Source: an uncultured Clostridia bacterium
GTDB taxonomy: Bacteria > Bacillota > Clostridia > UBA1381
Direction of reading: 5' to 3'
Length of the DNA stretch: 6,241 bases
Assembly: GCA_945948775.1 (NCBI GenBank)
Contig: CAMFCK010000059.1
Coordinates: 1-6,241, forward strand
The first letter of the stretch is position 1. Each line of letters begins with the position of its first letter. The notes beneath the pieces are model-generated. The model searched no databases. It was not told the DNA's origin and was given only the letters and a program-made list of their open reading frames with translations. The position numbers and the translations under genes are program-made. Below, piece after piece: positions 1 to 5,923 of the stretch.

Positions 1-515
1 GCTTTAACGCTGTAATCTGTGTCAACAAGCACGCCCAGTCCCGTCGCAGTCGGTATCTGTTCGCTTTTCGCATAATAATATGTTATATCCTCTGCAATCT
101 CGCCCGTAACGATAGGCACCTGTCCGACATACGGTTCCTTCAGTCCAAGATCGCGCACAACGCTTAGTCTGCCTCTGCCTATTCCGCCGCCAACATCAAT
201 TTTTCCCTTTTTGTTAAGCGGCAGCTCAGTCTGCGGATTTTCAACATATCCGCGTACATGCGAGGCGCTGTCCGTTACCGCAACAAGCTTTCCAAGCGGT
301 CCGTCACCTGCAAACTGTACCGTCACACTATCGGTTTCGTTTTTAAGCTGTGCACCCATAAGCGCTGCCGCCGTGAGTGTACGTCCGAGCGCCGCTGTTG
401 CTACCGGCATACTTTTATGGATCTTTTGCGCTCTGTCTGCCACGGCTGTTGTAACCGCCGCAAATACGCGTATAGCTCCGTCAATGCTCTGTCCTCTTAC
501 AAGTTTATCCTTCAT
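1..515 (-). CDS. hslO: Hsp33 family redox-regulated chaperone, N-terminal part (runs off the left edge)
   Basis: Hsp33 is a cytoplasmic holdase that is switched on by oxidation and unfolding of a C-terminal zinc-binding four-cysteine domain. The window holds 171 complete codons, read from the ATG at 515-513 to the left edge. The start MKDKLVRGQSIDGAIRVFAA is typical of the family, as are GPLGKL (72-77), YVENP (90-94), GRGRLSVVRDLG (113-124), PYVGQV (128-133) and GEIAEDITYYYAKSEQIPTA (138-157). The family is usually close to 290 residues, so roughly 120 residues lie outside the window. These include the CxC and CxxC zinc ligands, so the redox switch itself cannot be checked here. A weak GGGGA ribosome site precedes the ATG by about 8 nt. 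The gene starts 18 nt after the cdaR stop with no visible terminator or promoter between them, so it is probably the third gene of the cdaA transcript. The family call is firm; co-transcription is inferred. Confidence 0.95.
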   Translation of the reverse strand, partial: MKDKLVRGQSIDGAIRVFAAVTTAVADRAQKIHKSMPVATAALGRTLTAAALMGAQLKNETDSVTVQFAGDGPLGKLVAVTDSASHVRGYVENPQTELPLNKKGKIDVGGGIGRGRLSVVRDLGLKEPYVGQVPIVTGEIAEDITYYYAKSEQIPTATGLGVLVDTDYSVK

Positions 516-533
516 TAACAATCCCCGTTTCGT

Positions 534-1724
534 TTATTCTATATTTACACCTATATATGCCGTCTCCTCAAGGGAAATATCCTCCGCAGTATCAATATGC
601 ACCTCAAGCTCATAATGCCCCGGTTTCAGTCCTGAGGTATCAACATACGCTTGTATATTGTCTTTAATAAGCATTGCTTCCTCACCGCGCAGAGAAAGGC
701 TTACAGTGCCCGTACTCAAAATAGCTCTTTGTCCCTGCGCCGTTCCGCGCGCCTCAACGTCAAGCGAAATCTCTTTTACGGTTTTTCTTACAAGCACAAG
801 CTTTGCCGATATGCTCTGTGCGCTTTCCGGCAGATATACTCCCTCCGGGGCTCTTAAGTAGATAGTATACTCCTCCTGTCCCGGACGGTATGATGCCGGA
901 TCAAACACCGCTTCAATCTCACTTATATCCTCCGCGTCTTCGACAATGCCTATGTCCACCTTATCCTTAGACTGTGACTTTACGCTCAGGCTCCAGTCCG
1001 CGCGGTCCTTTTCTGAAAGTACAGTGCTGACTGTCACCGTTTTGCGTGGGTATACATGGCTTGTAACCATTACTTCGCTTACAGGATTAACAAGCGTATT
1101 GCATACGACCTTTACATCCTCCGCGTCAACGAGCGTATAGGAAAGAGGACGCGTCACCTCCTCCTCTACACCCGAAATATCCACGGATACAAGCGCGTAT
1201 CTTACCTTCTCCAGTTCCGACTTTGCCCCCCGGAACGTGATTCTCGCCTCATCGCTTTCAGAAGCAACTATTGTCTGCTTGTTTTTCTCCGTTCCGCTTT
1301 GAAGAATTCTAACCGGAACTTCCTTATCCACAAGCTGATCTATTTGCAGCGTCACCGACGGTTCGCTTCGGTCAACAGTAGAAACGCCTGTCGTACCCAG
1401 CTCCACAACCACGCTCTCAGTCTTGCTGCCCACCGATGCAATGTCCGAAATATCAACCCGTGCGCTTATCGTTGCAATGGCATTTATGACAGAGCTTCTT
1501 GCTCCGCGTATTTTTACGTTTACGCTGTCTATTTCTTCTTTATTTGTCATTACAAGACCGCGTGCGGCAAGCTCGCTTTCCCCGGTAAAGGTCACAGGAA
1601 TATTTCATGCATAATAATTTATGGTCGGATCTATTGTATACGTTATAACAAGCCATGCGATCACCGCCAGAACTACGGAAAACAGCTTTAAGGACAGTCT
1701 TGATTTCTTTATTCTCTCAAGCAT
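534..1724 (-). CDS. cdaR: CdaR (YbbR-repeat) regulator of diadenylate cyclase, interrupted by an in-frame TGA at codon 40
   Basis: CdaR is a membrane-anchored protein with extracytoplasmic YbbR repeats that binds and modulates CdaA. Reading from the ATG at 1724-1722 gives a short basic start (MLERIKKSRLSLK) and one transmembrane helix (about residues 14-30, ending VIAWLVITYT). Codon 40 is TGA at 1607-1605. The same frame then continues as NIPVTFTGESELAARG and about four degenerate YbbR repeats (roughly 47-140, 141-233, 234-318 and 319-396), ending in TAA at 536-534. Upstream and downstream parts are in one frame, so a single substitution explains the break. The start overlaps the cdaA stop by 8 nt and has a GGAGGGG ribosome site inside cdaA, as expected for coupled translation. 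A restart at GTG 1595 or ATG 1550 has no Shine-Dalgarno and would lose the anchor. Possible states are a recent pseudogene, readthrough, or a sequence error. The family and the true start are well supported; whether the protein is made is open. Confidence 0.88.
1605..1607 (-). other. In-frame TGA stop within cdaR (codon 40)
   Basis: Reading the minus strand, the codons run TAT TAT GCA TGA AAT ATT CCT. TGA sits between the membrane helix and the first YbbR repeat. cdaA, the glycosyltransferase gene and trxB in this window all end in TGA at the expected protein length, and tryptophan is written TGG, so TGA is a real stop here and the genetic code is not reassigned. One-base neighbours that would restore the frame include GGA (Gly), CGA or AGA (Arg), TGG (Trp), TCA (Ser), TTA (Leu) and TGC or TGT (Cys). 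Confidence 0.9.
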
Positions 1725-2565
1725 TTCCCGATCCCCTCCAAAACTTAAATTTATCCATATCCATTGCATTGTCCGGCTGGAATACGCGTCCCAGCGCGCG
1801 GTGAAGCGACTCCCTGTCGAGATTCCGCGTCAGCGTACCGTTGATGGCAATGGATATTTTTCCCGTTTCCTCACTGACTACAATTACCATCGCATCAGAC
1901 GCCTCGGAAATGCCAAGCGCCGCACGGTGGCGCGTACCAAGCTCGCGCGACAGACTGGTATTTGACGTAAGCGGCAGCAGACTTCCGGCCGTGTATATAC
2001 GGTCGCCGCGAATAATGACCGCTCCGTCGTGCAGCGGCGTATTGGGAACAAATATATTTTCCAAAAGTGCTGCCGAAACATTTGCGTCAACAATATTTCC
2101 CGTACGTATTACATCACCGAGCTTTGTTTCACGTTCAATTACCATAAGAGCGCCGGTTTTTGTTCTGGAAAGATTTACCGCAGCGTCACAAAGCTCATCA
2201 ATAACATGCATCGTCTTGTCATATTCTCCCTGTCCGGAAACCATATCTATGATTTTTCCGGCTTTGGAGCGCCCGACTCTCTCAAGCATATTCCTCAGCT
2301 CCGGCTGGAATATGACAACTATCGCAAATACTCCTACCTGCATAGCATTGCCGAGTATGTAATTGAGTGCATTCAGCTTAAGCCAGTCGCTCACAAGAAG
2401 TATTATAAATAAGATAGCAATACCCTTTAATAGCTGTATCGCCCGCGTTTCGAGAAGTATTTTAGCAAGCTGATATATTATTACCGCAAGAATAACAACA
2501 TCGCATAAATCACTCAGCTTCAATACCTGCAGGAAACGTGTTATGTAGCTTATAATCATTTCCAT
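1717..2565 (-). CDS. cdaA: Diadenylate cyclase CdaA (c-di-AMP synthase)
   Basis: CdaA condenses two ATP into the second messenger cyclic di-AMP, which controls potassium and osmolyte uptake and cell-wall homeostasis in Firmicutes. The product is 282 residues, near the family norm of about 270-280. Three hydrophobic helices lie in the N-terminal third (about 22-38, 42-60 and 66-86) and anchor the enzyme to the membrane. They are followed by FQPELRNMLE (86-95) and the cytoplasmic DAC (DisA_N) domain. Both catalytic motifs are intact: DGA in PLHDGAVIIRGDRI (177-190) and RHR in GTRHRAALGISE (210-221). The start at 2565-2563 is supported by an AGGA element 7 nt upstream. A second ATG two codons later is less well spaced. 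The gene ends in TGA overlapping the cdaR start. It is apparently the first gene of a leftward operon, with its promoter in the AT-rich region near 2633-2666. No key residue is missing. Confidence 0.96.
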   Translation of the reverse strand: MEMIISYITRFLQVLKLSDLCDVVILAVIIYQLAKILLETRAIQLLKGIAILFIILLVSDWLKLNALNYILGNAMQVGVFAIVVIFQPELRNMLERVGRSKAGKIIDMVSGQGEYDKTMHVIDELCDAAVNLSRTKTGALMVIERETKLGDVIRTGNIVDANVSAALLENIFVPNTPLHDGAVIIRGDRIYTAGSLLPLTSNTSLSRELGTRHRAALGISEASDAMVIVVSEETGKISIAINGTLTRNLDRESLHRALGRVFQPDNAMDMDKFKFWRGSGNA

Positions 2566-2598
2566 AGATTTATCCTGCCCTTTTCTTTAAATACGACA

Positions 2599-2624
2599 GC
2601 ACGCAGAAAACAGTCTCTGCGCAC
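2599..2624 (-). other. Leader hairpin upstream of cdaA
   Basis: In the minus-strand RNA, 2624-2616 (GUGCGCAGA) can pair with 2607-2599 (UCUGCGUGC) around an 8-nt loop. This is nine pairs including two G-U wobbles, extendable to about 12 pairs with further wobbles out to 2627/2596. The plus-strand RNA would have mismatches at the wobble positions, so the structure fits the cdaA transcript specifically. It lies about 33 nt before the cdaA start and close to the predicted transcript start. A 5'-end stabilising stem is one reading. It has no U-tract and does not resemble any riboswitch I recognise. Confidence 0.45.
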
Positions 2625-2632
2625 CGCTCATA

Positions 2633-2666
2633 ATTATATTATACATTATTTTTGTCTGTTTGCATA
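2633..2666 (-). promoter_or_regulatory. Candidate promoter of the cdaA-cdaR-hslO operon
   Basis: On the minus strand two overlapping perfect TATAAT hexamers occur, at 2643-2638 and 2638-2633, in the only long AT-rich stretch upstream of cdaA. No good -35 box stands at 17 nt. The candidates (TATGCA at 2666-2661, or CAGACA at 2658-2653 with short spacing) match the consensus at only three or four positions. Transcription would begin near 2631-2626, placing the leader hairpin at the very 5' end of the mRNA. Position and -10 quality make this plausible, but the exact start is uncertain. Confidence 0.5.
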
Positions 2667-2695
2667 TATTTTTATGAAAAAAATATTAAATTTTA

Positions 2696-2724
2696 TTGTT
2701 AATTTAATTTTTATGTGTTATAAT
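2696..2724 (+). promoter_or_regulatory. Strong extended -10 promoter for the rightward operon
   Basis: TTGTTA at 2696-2701 (four of six consensus positions) and a perfect TATAAT at 2719-2724 are separated by exactly 17 nt. TG at 2716-2717 gives the extended -10 form TGnTATAAT. Upstream, 2677-2695 is a run of A and T with A7 at 2677-2683, resembling an UP element. Transcription would begin near 2731, leaving a leader of about 70 nt before the ATG at 2802. This is a housekeeping sigma-A type promoter and the best match in the window. Confidence 0.82.
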
Positions 2725-2734
2725 TAGTACAGCT

Positions 2735-2755
2735 TCCGTATCATTTTAATACGGA
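2735..2755 (+). repeat. Inverted repeat 1 in the leader of the secreted-protein gene
   Basis: TCCGTAT at 2735-2741 and ATACGGA at 2749-2755 form a perfect 7-bp inverted repeat with a 7-nt AT-rich loop. It begins about 4 nt after the predicted transcription start. It may be an RNA hairpin at the 5' end of the mRNA or an operator just downstream of the promoter. The same CCGTAT/ATACGG half-sites recur in the second inverted repeat. Confidence 0.6.
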
Positions 2756-2763
2756 TTACAATA

Positions 2764-2781
2764 ATACCGTATATACGGTAT
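2764..2781 (+). repeat. 18-bp perfect palindrome next to the ribosome site
   Basis: ATACCGTATATACGGTAT is a perfect 18-bp palindrome at 2764-2781, ending 3 nt before the AAAGGAG ribosome site (2785-2791). As RNA it can fold into a 7-bp stem with a four-base loop; as DNA it is a dyad-symmetric site typical of a dimeric regulator. It reuses the CCGTAT/ATACGG half-sites of the first inverted repeat, so the two can also pair in an alternative nested fold (2736-2741 with 2773-2778, and 2749-2754 with 2767-2772). Function is inferred. Confidence 0.65.
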
Positions 2782-2801
2782 AAAAAAGGAGAACATACAT
2801 A

Positions 2802-4016
2802 ATGAAGAAAAAATTGTTAAGTGTTATGCTATGCGCGGCAATTACTGCCGTCGGCGCAGCAGGAAGCGCGGCAGCTGCCGACAGCGAAAAGTCGATCGCT
2901 GTCTTTGTGGACAACAGAACCGTTTGCTTTGAGGATCAGGAGCCGGTTATCGAGGATTCCCGCACTCTCGTACCTCTGCGCGGTGTGCTTGAGGCAATGG
3001 ACGCAAGGGTTGAATGGAACGCTGAACAACGCAAAGTAACCATCAACTCCTATGACAACCGCACACGTCTTGTTCTTACAATAGATAACCCCGAAATCAG
3101 AAAGCTGAACTTCATAACAGTAACCGATTCCGAGCTGGAAATAGTAACAACAGACGTTGCGCCTAAGATCATAAACGACCGTACCATGATCCCGCTGCGC
3201 GTCATTTCAGAGAATATGAACGCAGATGTTGACTGGAATGCTGAAAACTATACTGTTAATATAAAAACAAAGCAGTATAAAAATGAGCTTGCTTCTATGG
3301 CTTCCGAAGGTGTTGACGAAGAAACAGCCTTTGCACAGAATACTGTAGGAATAACTCTTTCCGCTGACAAAACCGAGGTTGCCAAGGGCGAAACCGTGAC
3401 CGTGACAATATCGCTGGATAATACCGCTGTCATTTCCGACAGCACAATAACCGGCGGCAGCGTAGGCGTTTTGTATGATGCTGACAGCTTTGAGTATCTC
3501 GGCTATGAAACCTTTGTCGGCGGCGAAGAAGCTCCGGCTTATGTAGGCGCTGCAAACCCGGAATTTAAGGACAATTCGGTTAAAGCCGTATTCCTTTTCA
3601 ATCCGGAGAACAACTATGAAGCCGCTGACGGAGCGTTCGTAAAGTTCCGGTTCATTGCATCGGGCGATAAAGGTGGCACATTCCGTCTTTCCGACCGCAT
3701 CACGAACGTAGGATACGACACCTCTCTTACTACTGCAAAGAACGGCAAGAGCTTTTCTATTTCAGCAGGCCACGAGCTGCGAATTGACGTTACGGCTGTT
3801 GATGTAAGCATTGCTGAGAAGGCTGACGAAAACAGCCCCTCAGACGCGTGGGCATCAACAGGTGACAACAGTACCAGCGATGTTGATGATACCCAGGATA
3901 TAGAAGCTGCCGGCAATGCAGATAAAACTGACGAGCTTGATTATATCCTCGATGAACCCAAGGACACTGACATCATTGACGACGCCGATTCTTCTAATGA
4001 TGTAGATGTCGAATAA
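2802..4016 (+). CDS. Secreted protein with copper-amine-oxidase-N-terminal-like repeats, a cohesin-like domain and an acidic tail
   Basis: The 404-residue product begins with a Sec signal peptide (MKKKLLSVML, an alanine-rich core, probable cleavage near residues 26-27 after SAAAA). Residues about 32-156 match the PF07833 (copper amine oxidase N-terminal-like) pattern, with two copies of the core: DSRTLVPLRGVLEAM and VEWNAE (52-75), then NDRTMIPLRVISENM and VDWNAE (125-148). These domains are common in clostridial surface proteins and do not imply amine oxidase activity. Residues about 180-335 resemble a cohesin domain: beta-strand pattern ITLSADK, GETVTVTISL, VGVLYDADSFEYLG, then KAVFLFNPEN and DGAFVKFRFIA. 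Cohesins bind dockerins in cellulosomes. Residues 336-404 are a disordered tail rich in Asp, Ser and Asn, ending in DVDVE without LPXTG, dockerin or membrane anchor. The ATG has AAAGGAG 10 nt upstream and the gene ends in TAATAA. The binding partner is unknown; the cohesin call is by pattern, not by search. Confidence 0.85.
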   Translation: MKKKLLSVMLCAAITAVGAAGSAAAADSEKSIAVFVDNRTVCFEDQEPVIEDSRTLVPLRGVLEAMDARVEWNAEQRKVTINSYDNRTRLVLTIDNPEIRKLNFITVTDSELEIVTTDVAPKIINDRTMIPLRVISENMNADVDWNAENYTVNIKTKQYKNELASMASEGVDEETAFAQNTVGITLSADKTEVAKGETVTVTISLDNTAVISDSTITGGSVGVLYDADSFEYLGYETFVGGEEAPAYVGAANPEFKDNSVKAVFLFNPENNYEAADGAFVKFRFIASGDKGGTFRLSDRITNVGYDTSLTTAKNGKSFSISAGHELRIDVTAVDVSIAEKADENSPSDAWASTGDNSTSDVDDTQDIEAAGNADKTDELDYILDEPKDTDIIDDADSSNDVDVE

Positions 4017-4033
4017 TAATACGGAGAAAACAA

Positions 4034-4987
4034 ATGATTATTAAGCCTGTGAATTTATATATTGTAGTTCCTTGCTATAACGAGGAGGCTGTTTTGAGGG
4101 AAACCTCAAAACAGCTTCTCGCGCTTTTTGAAAAAATGCGCGCGGACTCTTTGATCGACAGTCTTTCGCGCATTGTATTTGTAGACGACGGCTCATATGA
4201 CAGAACATGGGAGCTTATAAGCGGACTGGCCGCGGAATATGATGAGATTTACGGCATCAAGCTTGCAAAAAATGCCGGTCATCAGAACGCTCTTTTTGCC
4301 GGTCTGATGACTGTCAAGGATTCCTGCGAATGTGTTATTTCGATTGACGCTGATTTGCAGGACGATATCAACGCCATTCCGGAAATGATAAGCAAATTCA
4401 ATTCAGGCTGTGATGTAGTATACGGCGTTCGCTCCGACCGTGAAAGGGATTCCTTCTTTAAACGGTTCACCGCAGTCGGCTTTTATAAGCTTATGCGGTT
4501 TTTGGGAGTTAACATTGTATATAATCATGCAGATTACCGTCTTATGAGCGCGCGCGCGCTTAACGCGCTGTCACAGTTTAGCGAGGTGAATATGTTCCTG
4601 CGCGGAATGGTTCCTCTTGTCGGCTATAAATCGGACATAGTATACTATTCGCGTGGAGAACGATTTGCAGGAGAATCAAAGTATCCTCTGCGTAAAATGC
4701 TTTCCTTTGCCTTTGACGGAATCACGTCCTTTTCCATTACTCCGATACGCATGATAAGCGTAATAGGCACGGTTTCTTTTCTTATTTCCGTTGTCATGGC
4801 AGTCTACACGCTTGTCCAGAAGCTTACCGGTCATGCAGGAATGGGCTGGGCGTCAATTATGATGTCAATATGGTTTATCGGCGGAATGATTCTTTTATCG
4901 CTCGGTCTGATAGGCGAGTATATTGGCAAGATTTACAAGGAGGTCAAGCGCAGACCGAGATATATTATAGAAGAGGTAAAATTCTGA
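4034..4987 (+). CDS. Family 2 glycosyltransferase, GtrB/DPM1-like polyprenyl-phosphate type
   Basis: Enzymes of this type transfer a sugar from a nucleotide donor to polyprenyl phosphate on the cytoplasmic face, giving a lipid-linked sugar for flipping and cell-surface glycosylation. The 317-residue length fits the bacterial GtrB-like class. Seen in order are YIVVPCYNEE (9-18), the nucleotide-binding VDDGSYDRT (50-58), the DxD-containing DADLQDD (105-111), ADYRLMS (166-172), FLRGM (188-192) and GESKYPLRKM (213-222). Two C-terminal transmembrane helices (about 238-262 and 273-297) and a basic tail (KEVKRRPRY) follow. The donor sugar cannot be read from the sequence. The ATG is preceded by GGAG with 7-nt spacing and lies 17 nt after the upstream stop, so it is probably in the same operon; the TGA shares its last base with the trxB start. 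No flippase (GtrA-like) gene is adjacent. An unusually strong hairpin lies in codons 17-29. Confidence 0.92.
   Translation: MIIKPVNLYIVVPCYNEEAVLRETSKQLLALFEKMRADSLIDSLSRIVFVDDGSYDRTWELISGLAAEYDEIYGIKLAKNAGHQNALFAGLMTVKDSCECVISIDADLQDDINAIPEMISKFNSGCDVVYGVRSDRERDSFFKRFTAVGFYKLMRFLGVNIVYNHADYRLMSARALNALSQFSEVNMFLRGMVPLVGYKSDIVYYSRGERFAGESKYPLRKMLSFAFDGITSFSITPIRMISVIGTVSFLISVVMAVYTLVQKLTGHAGMGWASIMMSIWFIGGMILLSLGLIGEYIGKIYKEVKRRPRYIIEEVKF
4084..4119 (+). other. Intragenic hairpin with GAAA tetraloop near the start of the glycosyltransferase gene
   Basis: GCTGTTTTGAGG (4088-4099) and CCTCAAAACAGC (4104-4115) are perfect 12-nt inverted repeats around the loop GAAA (4100-4103). In RNA the stem extends through G-U, A-U, G-C and G-U to 4084/4119, about 16 pairs, capped by a stable GNRA-type tetraloop. 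A T5 run (4125-4129) begins 5 nt after the stem, which is too far for a standard intrinsic terminator but could still cause pausing. The element lies 50 nt into the coding region. It could limit expression of downstream genes or protect the upstream message from 3' decay. Confidence 0.7.
4973..4976 (+). promoter_or_regulatory. Ribosome binding site that fixes the trxB start
   Basis: GAGG at 4973-4976 lies 10 nt before the ATG at 4987, inside the end of the glycosyltransferase gene. It supports the start giving MVYDIAIIGGG rather than the in-frame ATG at 4870, which would add 39 residues with no family counterpart that merely read the glycosyltransferase sequence in another frame. The TGATG overlap suggests coupled translation. 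Confidence 0.7.
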
Positions 4988-5901
4988 TGGTTTATGATAT
5001 TGCAATAATAGGCGGCGGCGCAGCAGGGCTTAGTGCAGCCATTTACGGCACGCGCGGCGGTATGAGCGTCCTTGTGCTTGAGAATACCGGCTTCGGAGGA
5101 CAGGTCAATTATACCAATGATGTAGATAACTATATCGGACTTCCCGGAATAAGCGGCTCCGAGCTTGCCGACCGCATGAGAGAGCACGCAATGCTAAGCG
5201 GTGGTGAATTTAAAAATGAGAGCGTGCGTGAAATAAAGGATTTTAATCGTCCGGTAAAAAAGCTTATCACACGCAGCAATATATACGAGGCAAAATCAAT
5301 AATACTTGCAACCGGCGCAAAGCCCCGCAGACTTGGCGTTGCCGGCGAGGAGGAATTTGCCGGAGCAGGCGTATCCTACTGTGCCACCTGCGACGGTGCT
5401 TTTTTCCGCGGCAAAACGGCGGTAGTCGCGGGCGGAGGAAATACTGCCTTCGAGGATGCGTTGTATCTTGCAGGCTTCTGCAAAAAGGTCGTTATTATGA
5501 ACCGTACAAGCAGATTCCGCGCTTCTAAAGTCCTTGTTGATAAGGTGCATGAAAATCCTGCAATCGAGATACGCACCGAGTGCCGCATAGAAAAAATTCA
5601 AGGCAGCGGCAGCGTAAAATCTGTTGTTACCGCAAATACTGTAAACGGAAGAATATCGGTATTTGATACCGATGCGGTGTTTATTGCTATAGGGCGCGTA
5701 CCGGAAAGCGGTCTTATCGCGCAGGCCTCCGAGCTTGCTCCGGACGGCAGCGTTATCACCGACGAGTATATGCGCACCAAAACGCCCGGCATATTTGCCG
5801 CCGGCGATGTGCGCCAAACTCCGCTCCGCCAGATAATCACCGCCGCTGCAGACGGTGCTGTTGCCGCAGAGTCGGCAATCTCATATCTCACACTTTCCTG
5901 A
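4987..5901 (+). CDS. trxB: Thioredoxin-disulfide reductase
   Basis: This FAD flavoenzyme reduces thioredoxin and so supplies reducing power to ribonucleotide reductase and thiol repair in the cytoplasm. The 304 residues match the low-molecular-weight TrxB class. The FAD site GGGAAGLSAAIYG (9-21), GGQVNYT (37-43), ATGAKPRRLG (108-117), the redox-active CATC (132-135), the nucleotide site GGGNTAFEDALYLA (149-162) and the C-terminal FAD motif GIFAAGDVRQTPLRQI (268-283) are all present. The usual NADPH 2'-phosphate motif HRRxxxR reads NRTSRFR (172-178), so the second arginine is replaced by threonine. This is a modest hint of altered cofactor preference. The start overlaps the glycosyltransferase stop by one base. 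No thioredoxin gene is visible nearby. A related flavoprotein such as a ferredoxin-dependent reductase is less likely, because the nucleotide-binding glycines are intact. Confidence 0.95.
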   Translation: MVYDIAIIGGGAAGLSAAIYGTRGGMSVLVLENTGFGGQVNYTNDVDNYIGLPGISGSELADRMREHAMLSGGEFKNESVREIKDFNRPVKKLITRSNIYEAKSIILATGAKPRRLGVAGEEEFAGAGVSYCATCDGAFFRGKTAVVAGGGNTAFEDALYLAGFCKKVVIMNRTSRFRASKVLVDKVHENPAIEIRTECRIEKIQGSGSVKSVVTANTVNGRISVFDTDAVFIAIGRVPESGLIAQASELAPDGSVITDEYMRTKTPGIFAAGDVRQTPLRQIITAAADGAVAAESAISYLTLS

Positions 5902-5923
5902 TTTACCGAAAGGCAATACACGA

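Noticed and set aside
1534..1595. Start of cdaR at GTG 1595 or a downstream ATG, avoiding the TGA
   Set aside because: Neither has a Shine-Dalgarno sequence, and either would remove the membrane anchor encoded in the same frame upstream, which has the ideal coupled start at 1724. The broken full-length gene explains the sequence better.
1560..1607. Selenocysteine codon at the cdaR TGA
   Set aside because: I see no convincing SECIS-type stem-loop just downstream, no redox motif around the site, and CdaR is not a known selenoprotein family.
1056..1691. Long plus-strand open frame (211 codons) opposite cdaR
   Set aside because: It is the antisense shadow of a well-supported YbbR-repeat gene, has no ribosome site or recognisable domain, and its composition follows the cdaR codons. 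Other long antisense frames at 1841-2362 (plus) and 5296-5817 (minus) were rejected for the same reason.
2566..2801. Small RNA, riboswitch (for example a c-di-AMP-binding ydaO type) or small gene in the divergent intergenic region
   Set aside because: Only promoters, the leader hairpin and the inverted repeats are visible. The region between 2644 and 2695 is AT-rich without conserved riboswitch elements or a coding frame with a ribosome site.
4125..4129. Intrinsic terminator formed by the 4084-4119 hairpin and T5
   Set aside because: The T-run is short, starts 5 nt from the stem and is followed by G, and the gene continues intact for about 290 codons. Kept as a hairpin, not called a terminator.
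4547..4560. AGCGCGCGCGCGCT, a palindromic alternating GC run (possible Z-DNA or repeat)
   Set aside because: It encodes ordinary glycosyltransferase residues (SARAL) through GCG/CGC codons and is only 14 bp long; no functional claim is justified.
4870..4986. N-terminal extension of trxB from an in-frame ATG at 4870
   Set aside because: The extra 39 residues are the glycosyltransferase C-terminus read in another frame. The family start MVYDIAIIGGG at 4987 has its own ribosome site and the usual length.
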